Source: Cyclaneusma minus
Taxonomy: Eukaryota; Ascomycota; Leotiomycetes; Marthamycetales; Marthamycetaceae
Assembly (NCBI GenBank): GCA_037179335.1
Contig: JAKZHN010000003.1
Location: 992,001-1,056,000 of the forward strand
DNA length: 64,000 bases
Direction of reading: 5' to 3'
Below are positions 55,247-64,000 of this stretch, one piece after another. The translations under genes were made by a program, and so were the position numbers. Every line of letters starts with the position of its first letter. Position 1 is the first letter of the stretch. The notes under the pieces were generated by a model. The model was not told the origin of the DNA. It worked only from the letters and a program-made list of their open reading frames with translations, and made no database searches.

Positions 55247-57969
55247 ATGTCGACCACTCGCCGTGCTTCGGCTCGGAAATCTTTGCCGCGTTCTGCATCT
55301 GCCGAGTCGGAATTGAGCACTATCACTGCCGACGCCGCGACCTCGTCGTCGTCAAACGCGCTCTCCTCGACCTCCACGCCTCCAACCAGCCTCGCCGACT
55401 CTGCCAGCGTCGAGTCTGTCAGCCTCAAGAACGATGCTATTGCATCTCGGCCCGCCGAACCTAGCAGCGCAACGCCAGCCAAAGCCAGCGAGGAAGTCGC
55501 CGTGGGCCGCCCAAAGAGATCGCGTTCGAGTGTTGGCACATACAACCTGAAAGAGCTAAGCGGAACCGCGGTACATGCGCCAAGGAAATTCAGGAAGTCG
55601 ACCAGCGGTAATCACGAGCTTGCATCGGAAGAGCAAGCTACGACTGTCGCCCGGCGCAGCACCATCTCAGCCGGCACATCGTTGGGAACTGCAGATATCA
55701 ACGACCACACTGCTAGCACGTCCAAGGAACCCGAGCCACAGGACGATAACCGAACGGAGGCATTGGACGCGCAGCTGCCACCCAAGAACAAGGCAAGAGG
55801 CAAGAGCACCACCGCTCCTCGTGCCGACGATGATCAGACTCCTCAAAAGCGAAACGCTAAAACCGAGGAGCCAGAGAGAAGAAAGTCCTCTAGGCTCAGT
55901 GGTGTAATGCCTGGGCCTCTGACCCAAAACCCGACTGTCCTTGGCAAGCGTGGCCGCCAATCGCAGCCGAAGACTATGACTATGCGCGAGCTGAAGAATC
56001 TGGCCGACACTCCCGAGTATGCAAAGATCGAGAAACAGCCAGTCGTGACGGAGATTTGGAGCAACGGCAAACTTGTCAAGCCCGATGAACCGCCGCCCTC
56101 CCGAAAGAGAGCTCGGTTCGACGAAGCAAGCACCAATGCGAAGCTCGACAAGGTGAATGGTCAACAAAGTGGCAATTCCGCAGACCTTGAGCCCGAGCCG
56201 CCAAAGAAGGCCAGAAACAAGGTTTGGCTCACCAAAGGCCTCTATGCTGGACAATCTCGCAACTTGGACTGGTTTAATATGTACACCGAGGAGGAGAAGA
56301 AGACGGCGCAAAGCCATCTTCCTGTTTACAAGCCAGATGGTTTCTTGCCTCTTCCAATGTGGCACGGCCAAAGGCTGTTGCACATGGGAAGAGACTTCAG
56401 ACTGCCGTTTGACGTTTGCGCTCCTCTGCCACCAGGCCAACCAAAGCCAGACGAGTGGAGGAAGACCACCAAGAGTGAGCACCCTCCCCTCAAAGGGGTG
56501 TGTCCAAGAGAAACTGACCCAGTGTTGACAGATCGGTTCATTGGTAATGCATCTGCTTATTGGAAGAGGTCGACGCTCTTCGACGATTTTTCTTCCCGTT
56601 GCATCTGCGGACCTAGGGGGACCTGCGGCGAGGACTGCCAGAATAGGATCATGCTCTACGAGTGTGACGATGGAAACTGCTCTGCTGGCCGCGAGCGATG
56701 CACCAATCGTGCTTTCGCCGATCTACAGGAGAGGAGACAGGCTGGCGGCCCGTACAGAATCGGAGTTGAAGTGGTCAAGACTGCTGACAGGGGTTACGGA
56801 GTTCGAAGCAATCGCGGCTTTGAACCCAATCAAATCATCGTCGAGTACACTGGGGAGATAATCACGGAGCAAGAATGTGAACGTCGAATGAACGAGGATT
56901 ACAAGAACAATGAGGTAGGTGTCTTGCTTCCTTTCTACATGGTTAAGTTGCGACAGTTTTGTCCAGAGCTAACACGAGCATGGCACAGTGCTACTATCTC
57001 ATGTCATTCGACCAGAACATGATCATCGATGCCACACGTGGCAGTATGGCTCGATTCGTCAATCACTCGTGTGAGCCCAATTGCCGCATGGTCAAGTGGA
57101 TCGTTGGTGGCCAGCCACGAATGGCTCTATTCGCCGGCGATCACCCCATCATGCCGGGCGAAGAACTCACCTATGACTACAACTTTGATCCGTTCTCGGC
57201 GAAGAACGTTCAAGAATGTCGATGTAGCAGCAAAAACTGCCGCGGAGTCCTTGGTCCTCGTCCCAAGGGAGTTGTAACGAAAGTGAGCGAGAAGATGGGT
57301 GCTGCCGGTGGAGTGGTGATGGGCGCTGTGAAGGGCGTTGGTAAGGGTGCCATGAAGGCAAAGAGAAAGGTGGCAGAGTTGCTCGGCGTCGAAACGGATT
57401 CTCAGGCAGTGAGCCAGCCTGCCAAGAAGCGCAAAATTGCCACTCCTTCACCCAAGAAGAAAGTCACTTCTTCAAAAGCCTCCGTACCTTCTTCCGCTGT
57501 TGCCTCCAAAACTGGCACGAAACGCGGTTCGAAAGTCACGGCAGCATCCTTACAAGTGCCAGTACCCAAGAAGAAGGCCTTCACCCTGACCACCAGGACT
57601 GTCAAGTCCGCGATTGCTGCCAAGGTACAGGGCAAGGGCTCGAAGACACCGGCGCCACTTGCGACGACAACCCGATCACCTGGCAAAGCCGTTACGTCTT
57701 CGTCCAAAACGGCAAGGAAGATCACCTTCACCACCAAGGCCAAAGCTTTTAAGACACCAGCTTCAAAAGCATCAACTCATGTGAGTGTTAGCCCCAGTGA
57801 GACAGTCGGCAGCAGTAGCACCCACCCTAACAGGGGTGGCAGTAGAAAGAAAAGTTCGGCGGATGAGAAGGAAGACCCCGCGACTCCTTCTCCACGCAAG
57901 AGCAAGAAACCAGTAAAGGTGGTGCTGAAGCACAAGGAAAAGAGCGCATCTGCCCTCAGTTCTGCTTAG
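55247..57969 (+). CDS. ASH1-type SET-domain histone methyltransferase
   Basis: Fungal ASH1 methylates histone H3 on K36 and marks poorly expressed chromatin. Three exons (55247-56474, 56532-56914, 56989-57969; introns 57 and 74 nt) give 863 residues. A disordered N-terminal half leads to KVWLTKGLYAGQSRNLDWFN. The AWS domain follows at about 430-480 (SRCICGPRGTCGEDCQNRIM, then CDDGNCSAGRERCTNRAF). The SET domain (about 485-605) includes DRGYGVRSNRGFEPNQIIVE, NHSC at 562-565 and GEELTYDYNF. The post-SET has C614, C616 and C621. The Lys/Ala/Ser/Pro-rich tail has AT-hook-like basic patches. The start could be 55223 (MFSFILD) instead; the frame is open further upstream to 54848. The first intron contains no stop. 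Confidence 0.92.
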
Positions 57970-60445
57970 ACTTTCGTGCTCTTTCATACACGCCCGTTTC
58001 AGCCACATCTGAGATTCAACACGCGAGACTGATCGGATCGGTATTCGAGAATGGGTGTTCTGGCATCGGTAGTGGGACGGGGGGTCATTATGGTGTCTTG
58101 CAAATTTGGCCCGGCGTACATGGTCATGAACTCTGCTGAAATATCGCAATATCTGGGCCCTGGCCCCTCGCTTACATGCAGCTTTTGGAGGAACGTTTCT
58201 TTTACTCCCTCGGCACTTGCTGCTGGACTTGGTCCGGTACTGCTGGGGGCTTCATTCTTTGTCTAGCACCGGACTGGCTGACAACTGGGTGCTGGCCACT
58301 GGCAACACATGGCTAGGCGTTGCCGGGTTTATTTACTTCCTTGCTTTGATTTTTTCGTTTGCTGCGAGGGGGACGGTGTATTATAGAGCGGTTAGTAGCT
58401 AGTTTAATCCAATACACACAACAAGACTAGAACATTTGCCTATCGGGTATTTTCTCTCGACATCTATGAACCATTTTGAGGATACCGGCATGTCCCAATG
58501 GAGGAGACGGCCTGGAGACTGCGTCTCAGCCATTTGGTTTCCTTTCGGGGCAAAACGTGGGTAGTAGTTTTATCAAGTTCTTGTCGGCCGCTCCCACATT
58601 GGATGGTCGATCGTGGTCTGGATGGCCGCCTCCCCAGAGGTATCATCACCGAGTGTCAAGTCCGACTCCCCGAAGCATTGTAGTAGAGATGTGGTGGAAA
58701 AAGAAAGAGAGTAGTAGCAAAATTCAGGGAAGATGCTACCAGAAGACTGACGACAGAGAATAGCGACAGAAGAAAACCGTGAGGATGCCAGGCGGGATGG
58801 AAAAAGAAGAGGCCGAAAGATGTGTTCACTTAATGTTCATCGTGTAGCCCCTATTTGGAAATTTCAACGTCCACAAAACCTCGAGCCCAACACTTACCAT
58901 GAGGTAGTCAAGGTAAGCTTCGCTAACTCGTCGTCGGTCTGATGCCGGACTCAGATTAATGTCTCAAGAAGGCTAAGAACTTGGGGTTTTTTTTTCTGCT
59001 GAAGAATTCTAGAGAAAGTTACCTGCGAAAACGCGAAATTGACATCCAATTCAAGCAACATGTGCAATTCAATAAGTGGTACATTGTAATTTGGGTTTGA
59101 CGATGAGAGTGCGCCTGAAGGCTGAAGCAATTTTTTCACTTACAAGTAATAGGTAATTCTTTCAGCATCTATCTGTACTTCAAATCTGTACCCAAATGCT
59201 AAAGAAATTGTTGTATGCGAACGATGAACCTGCATCTTCATTATCTGTCTTGCCGTAGTTGGCTTGGTATATACTCTAAAGTAGCTTTAACCAATAGTAC
59301 AAACTCCTTGTATGGGTCTGAAGAGGGGGCTGTCGGGAGAGAAGGCGGGGCGAGAGAGAGAAGAGTAATATAGTAAGGGTGAGGTGGGAAGAGGGTGGAA
59401 CGGGAAGGAGGCTAAGGCAGAAAGATAGAGTGAGGAGAGCAAAGCAATGAGGCCAGATACGGGGACAGAGATGCGGGAGGGAGAGGGGGATAAGAAATAT
59501 GCTACAGAAATACAAGACAGGAAGCGCTGTCCCAAGGTGTGATATATTCACGCCTAGTGAAATATTCTCGAAAGAAAGAGAAATGGACTAAATGAGAATA
59601 CCCCCTGTTGACGAGGTCATGGTTAAAACACTCGCAGTAGAAGAGACCAGCACCCAAAACATCCCCCGAATTCGGAGTCCAGTTTTACAAGACAGATACA
59701 ACTTTGCACCGTACACAACAACCAATGTCCCATGAAACCCTGGAAGCTATCATGATATTTGAAGGTGAAGCGGATGTCGAAGTTACTTACCGGTTTCTGC
59801 AGGCAGCAGAATCGAACTGTGCCGTGCAGTGAGGGGATTCAGAAGTTGAACCAGACCATGCGGAGTTGTAAGAACGTCGGGCGAAGTCTGATTTAACAGT
59901 CATTTAACAGAGCGAGCTATGGGTATACAGACTTATTCAACTAAGTTGAAGTTCTTTATTTCTATTTAGTAGGTAGTCTCTAAGCTATTCGCTATCTTTG
60001 TATGCGAGGCTTCCGCAGTCGCAGCACACTTTTATGTAACGCCGAAACGCCCGACCATGCATGCCCCGCTCATTTTGCCATTCCGTCGTAAGATGCATAA
60101 AACCAAGAAACCAAATGTCGATGATAACGCGCTGATAATCAGTGTCGAGCATGGCTCGATGAGTTGAAGTCGAAAAGACAACATGGAAGCGCTCTGGGGT
60201 GGCTGCTGCTATTCTCAGATTCCGCCCCGCATTTGGCAACTGGGCCCCGCTGTTGCGCCATTCCTAGGGCAGAACAACCGAAAATGCATCTTGATGTTTT
60301 TAAAGACGAGCCTTCCCTGCCACACCTTAGAGGCTACCACATCAAACCAAGCATTCTCCTCCAGGGAACAACCTACGAACAACCATGCGATGGCGACCAC
60401 CGAGCGTGCACGAGGTAGGAGGAAGCGATGCTAGGTTGGGCGCTG
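57970..60445. other. Gene-poor 2.5 kb stretch
   Basis: This stretch lies between the ASH1 stop and the MET16 stop. I see only short ORFs without features. A purine tract at 59311-59500 is listed separately. Part is ASH1 and MET16 3' untranslated sequence. Confidence 0.4.
59311..59500 (+). repeat. Purine-rich (GA) tract
   Basis: About 190 bases are strongly biased to G and A on the plus strand, with GAGAGAGAAGAG-like phrases. It is low-complexity rather than a true tandem repeat. Such tracts often sit in fungal promoters, but no minus-strand gene follows within reach. Confidence 0.6.
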
Positions 60446-61381
60446 CTACGCATCGGTATCGGTATTTTCGTATCCATCAGTCAACGAATTGTCGAAACTG
60501 ACATTTTCGAGGCGCGAAGCAAGTTCTTTCTGCTTCTCCTCCAATTCCAGCTGCTGCAGGTACATGGCGTACTTGCTGCGCTTGTTGTGGATTCCGCACT
60601 CGGTCTTGGCCTGACCCTTCCATCGGCCAGCACGCTCATCCTCGCCTTCGGCGATAGGCTGGGTTGAGTGCCAGTCGCCGATCGACTTGTATCCTTGGTC
60701 AAGCAGGACATTGTAGGGAACGTCGTTCTCTCGGATGTATGACTGGACTTGCTGGAACGACCAGTTGGCCATAGGGTTGATCTTGACCAGGCCTGCCTCA
60801 TCAACCTCGATGATGTCGATATCGCCGCGCTTGCCGCCCTGTGAGCGTCGACGACCAGTGAGTACGGCAGCGACGTTCAACTCTTGGTAAGCACGTTGAG
60901 CAGGCTCGACCTTGGCTATCCAGTCATAAAGATCAGGAGCGGTCTCCCACAATCTTTCACCATGCTTGGCCTCGAAATCTTGTGTCGTGGAGCAACTATC
61001 AGGCTTGTAGACATGGACTGTCATACCAGGATAACGCTCGCGGACTCTATCGACGAGATCCAAAGTTTCCGGGAAAGCGTACAGGGTGTCGAGAAAGATG
61101 AGGTCGGTTCTCGGCATGTAGGGGGTTTCAGCGGCGATCTTCGACAGCATGTCGAGGGTCGCAAGACCGGTGATACCGAAAGCGGTGGTCTGGAAGAGAT
61201 TCGGCATAGTGAGCTTGGCCCACCGCAGGATGTCGATGGGCTCCAAGCGTGCGAGCTGCGAGTTGAGATACCTCAGATGGGGCTTGGTGAAAATCACCTG
61301 CGGCAGTGCGGTAGAGGAGCATCCCGAGGTATAGCCCGAGTCGTGGGAGGAGCGGTATTTCTTTGGCGACACGGGTCCCAT
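60446..61381 (-). CDS. MET16: Phosphoadenylylsulfate (PAPS) reductase
   Basis: Met16 reduces PAPS to sulfite with thioredoxin in sulfate assimilation (cytosol). One exon gives 311 residues, typical for fungi. Residues 50-215 form the PAPS-binding ATP-PPi-type fold (TTAFGITGLATLDMLSKIA, IFLDTLYAFPETLDLV, VHVYKPDSCSTTQDFEAKHG, LTGRRRSQGGKRGDI). KINPMANWSFQQVQSYIREN follows. The catalytic cysteine is C262 in KTECGIH. No iron-sulfur Cys pairs are present, which fits a PAPS rather than an APS reductase. It lies 2 kb downstream of MET3 on the same strand, so two sulfate-assimilation enzymes are neighbours. Confidence 0.97.
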   Translation of the reverse strand: MGPVSPKKYRSSHDSGYTSGCSSTALPQVIFTKPHLRYLNSQLARLEPIDILRWAKLTMPNLFQTTAFGITGLATLDMLSKIAAETPYMPRTDLIFLDTLYAFPETLDLVDRVRERYPGMTVHVYKPDSCSTTQDFEAKHGERLWETAPDLYDWIAKVEPAQRAYQELNVAAVLTGRRRSQGGKRGDIDIIEVDEAGLVKINPMANWSFQQVQSYIRENDVPYNVLLDQGYKSIGDWHSTQPIAEGEDERAGRWKGQAKTECGIHNKRSKYAMYLQQLELEEKQKELASRLENVSFDNSLTDGYENTDTDA

Positions 61382-63393
61382 GTTGAAGATAGGTGACGAA
61401 GTCCGGAAGTTTGAGGGTATGAGGAAGCAGACTCTATACCGAGCTTGCGAGTATGCTCAACGAAGAGATGGGAATTCCGAAACGACAATACCGACGCAAC
61501 GAAGCGAGGGTTTGACGAGAAGGACCACGGATGGGACGCAGGATAGAGTTGCGATTGAGCTTGGAGAGAAGACGATTGGCGGGGTTGGAGGTATGGGGGC
61601 TGGTGGCGAAAGCACCGATTTGTGTAGAAAGAGCTGGAACAGACTCAATCGACAGGTGGGAAAGACGACGACAGAGACGTGATAGCCGAAGAGATTTGAG
61701 GGAGTTGATAGAGAATCAGGAAGTTGGTGGGAGATGATGTATGAGCGAGTAGTTGGGTGTTAAGATGCGTGCCGCTAGAGGAGTATAAATTGGAATTGGA
61801 GATTTCGAAAGCGGAAGAAAGCTGGGAGGACCAGGATAATATGGAAATTGGAGGAGGGGAGCGAGGTGGTGTTTTCAGGTCTGCCTCCTAAAAGGTATTG
61901 GTAATCGAGCTGGTAGCGGCGGGCGCGCTGCAGTTTGACCACCCCTCGGCGCCGGACCACGGTAGAGACACTGGTCAACTTGCCAACTTGCGTAGTATGG
62001 CGCTGCTACCACTGCCTGGATTGACCTAGTCCCGCGTGTTGGAATCTATGAGAGCCCGTACAGCTGCATATAAAGCGTTTTGACGAAACTGCCTATCAAG
62101 GCCTACTTGGACGCGCCTAGAGACGAAATAGTGCACTACAGCGACAACATGGACGGAAAAGAGCGACTATTTAAAATTCCGAAACAGAAAAGCAGTGACA
62201 AAATAGGAAAGGCCATCTAAAATACCTGACAAAGCACGCTCTTGCGCGCTTCTTTGACGACACGCTGCGGCTTCTTGTCCTGACGGAGGCGTGGAGCGGT
62301 TCCAGTCTTCTGGCGATGAGGTTGACCCTTGGTCGAGCACGCCATCCGCGCTAAGCCCCAAGCGGACGTCCGCATCAATGTGCGAAGCTGGATATTGTCT
62401 TCATTCGCAGCAACCCCTGTCGCCACAATGGGAAAATTTGCAAGCCATCCAGATCTCCTGTGCTGCGATGTCGGCACTCGAACAATTGTATTGATGAACG
62501 CCTCCATTCCACAAACACTGCCCGTGGCGTCATCGGCGTTACACACGAACTTTGAAATCGGAGGATGATTCATGATCCAGAAAGCATTCTAGCCGGTTCC
62601 GCTGACAAACTCGAAGTCGAAAAATCGCGAAATACGTGACAACCATTCCGCCATGGAGCGATAGTTTGACCGATCGCCCTGATAACCTGGTGTTAGCACA
62701 GCCTGGGGTCAAGCTCTCGCAAAGCTTAAGCAAGGGAATGGATGAGGTCAAATCTAACATTCCTACCCCTGAAAAGCACCCCTGTACCCCACACATTGAA
62801 GCCTCATCGACGTCGCCTCAATCTACGATCACGCAATTCTCTATGCGTACGGCTTGACCCCAGAGATGCTGGGAACCACAGAAATGCTGGGAGCCTACGA
62901 CTACCCGCTTTCCGTAGACATGGACGCACTTGGCAGACGATGAGAACATAGAAGCAGAAGCAGAAACGTCAGATTGGGAGATAGCTTTTTGAAATGCTTC
63001 CTTTGCGCCGTAAATTCTATATGACATCTGACTCTATATGTACCACTGTCTAGCTTGCCCGAGAGTATCCAATATAACAAGACCGATCGGTGTCCAAATA
63101 AGTGCAGAATCATAAACCAAAATGCACTTCGAATCTGCGAATCCGCCCTCTCCCTCTAGCGCATGTTGCGACAGGCTCGGCTTGCCCAGGCTGCTTCGAG
63201 TTCGAAGAAAAACAGCCTTGCTTGCATGTATCCTTTTCCTGCGAACAGTTCGAACCCTACCTCGCAAAGCGAATCGGCTCGCCTTTTGATGCTTGTGTCG
63301 CTGTTATTGCTCAACACTTGATGCACAGCTCGCGAGATCTAACCCCGGTCGGGTCAGACACAAAACAGGCTCACATCTGCGACCAGCGCGGAT
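61382..63393. promoter_or_regulatory. Intergenic region MET3 / MET16
   Basis: These 2.0 kb hold the MET16 promoter (right after 61381) and the MET3 terminator. A minus-strand ORF of 118 codons (62217-62573) is present but unsupported. I could not point to a convincing Cys3/MetR binding site. Confidence 0.4.
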
Positions 63394-64000
63394 TTAAACA
63401 CGGTCCAAAAGACCAGTGGCCTCGAGCATGAGGACGATCTGGTGAACAATGCTGCGAACGCTTTGAGTCTCGATGTCGACCGTCAGGTCAGGCTGCTTGG
63501 GAGTCTCGTAGGGAGAGTCGATGCCAGTGAAGCCACGGATCTCACCACGGCGCGCCTTAGCGTAGATGCCACGCTTGTCAGTCTTCTCGGCATACTCCAA
63601 GCTGGTGGCCACATGCACCAGGAAGAAGTCACCGTATTTCTCAACAGTCTCTCTGGCGTGTTGGCGAGAGTCCTCGAATGGCGCGATAGGGGCAGCAATG
63701 ACAGCTGCACCGGCGCGGGTCAACTCGGAGGCCACGAAAGCGATACGGCTAATGTTGCGGTCACGATCCTCGCGAGAAAAGCTAAGCTCAGAGGACAACT
63801 CGGCACGAACGGTCTCTCCGAGAAGAAGGGACACAGATCGTCCGCCCTGTTGGTTGAGGGTCATGTGCAGGGCGCGAGCAATGGCGTCCTTACCAGAGTT
63901 CTGGTAGCCGGTCAGGAAGACGGTGAAACCCTGCTGAGGACGAGGTGGGTGAGACTCGCGGAGGCATCGGACGACCTCAGGGTACGAGAACCACTCGGGA
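63394..64000 (-). CDS. MET3: ATP sulfurylase, C-terminal part, cut by the window edge
   Basis: ATP sulfurylase makes APS from sulfate and ATP, the first step of sulfate assimilation. Only the last 200 or so residues are visible; the gene continues beyond 64000. This is the fungal C-terminal domain derived from APS kinase. The P-loop position reads GYQNSGKDAIARAL, followed by GGRSVSLLLGETVRAELSSE, REDRDRNISRIAFVASELTR, APFEDSRQHARETVEKYGDF and the end MLEATGLLDRV. In fungal ATP sulfurylase this domain lacks kinase activity and binds PAPS as an allosteric inhibitor. The altered loop fits that role. MET16 follows downstream on the same strand. Confidence 0.96.
   Translation of the reverse strand, partial: PEWFSYPEVVRCLRESHPPRPQQGFTVFLTGYQNSGKDAIARALHMTLNQQGGRSVSLLLGETVRAELSSELSFSREDRDRNISRIAFVASELTRAGAAVIAAPIAPFEDSRQHARETVEKYGDFFLVHVATSLEYAEKTDKRGIYAKARRGEIRGFTGIDSPYETPKQPDLTVDIETQSVRSIVHQIVLMLEATGLLDRV

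Noticed and set aside
58051..58402. Two short hydrophobic ORFs after ASH1
   Set aside because: No start context, no homology that I can see, and probably ASH1 3' untranslated sequence.
62217..62573. Minus-strand ORF of 118 codons between MET3 and MET16, basic C-terminus
   Set aside because: No recognisable domain, no exon partners, and it lies in the region expected to hold UTR and promoter. It could be real, but I cannot support it.
1..64000. tRNA, rRNA, CRISPR array, secondary-metabolite cluster, intact transposon
   Set aside because: I looked for B-box-like motifs, repeats with spacers, PKS/NRPS/terpene genes and transposase or reverse-transcriptase motifs and found none by eye.

Overview
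The window is nuclear DNA of a filamentous ascomycete (Pezizomycotina). Genes are dense, on both strands, and split by short GT-AG introns, mostly 48-90 nt with a TACTAAC-like branch site. The gene set includes fungus-specific forms such as the ATP sulfurylase with an APS-kinase-like C-terminus, PMT1, an ASH1-type SET protein and a double-Myb telobox protein. I cannot name the species or class from sequence alone. I see no rRNA or tRNA, no CRISPR, no intact transposon and no secondary-metabolite cluster.

Left part (1-24 kb). A 5' fragment of MED12/SRB8 runs off the left edge. Then come a CENP-T/Cnn1-type kinetochore histone-fold protein, SURF1/SHY1 and MIX17 (a divergent mitochondrial pair), a UBXN4-like UBX protein, ADE1, LRP1/RRP47, a ketopantoate-reductase-fold protein, a PDCD5 homologue, COQ4, a SET-domain lysine methyltransferase, a CFIm68-like RRM protein and SSS1 (Sec61 gamma).

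Middle (24-46 kb). A DCAF11-like WD40 protein, a double-Myb telobox protein, a small single-pass mitochondrial protein, SEC2 (Rab GEF), SER2 (phosphoserine phosphatase), a large disordered conserved protein of unknown function, a divergent membrane glycosyltransferase and SF3A1/PRP21.

Right part (46-64 kb). PMT1 (protein O-mannosyltransferase), ERF2 (palmitoyltransferase), a gene-poor stretch, ASH1 (SET histone methyltransferase), another gene-poor stretch, MET16 (PAPS reductase) and the 3' end of MET3 (ATP sulfurylase). MET3 and MET16 lie next to each other on the same strand and act in the same sulfate-assimilation pathway. Otherwise the genes are housekeeping functions without an obvious shared pathway.

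The most unusual non-genic structure is a family of degenerate, roughly 19-bp AT-rich tandem units found in at least seven non-coding places, one of which has swollen an intron to 323 nt. A 180-bp foldback (MITE-like) element sits near 37 kb. I did not find a convincing new multi-gene system. The best leads are the 19-bp repeat family, the glycosyltransferase with eroded catalytic motifs, and two conserved genes without a known function.
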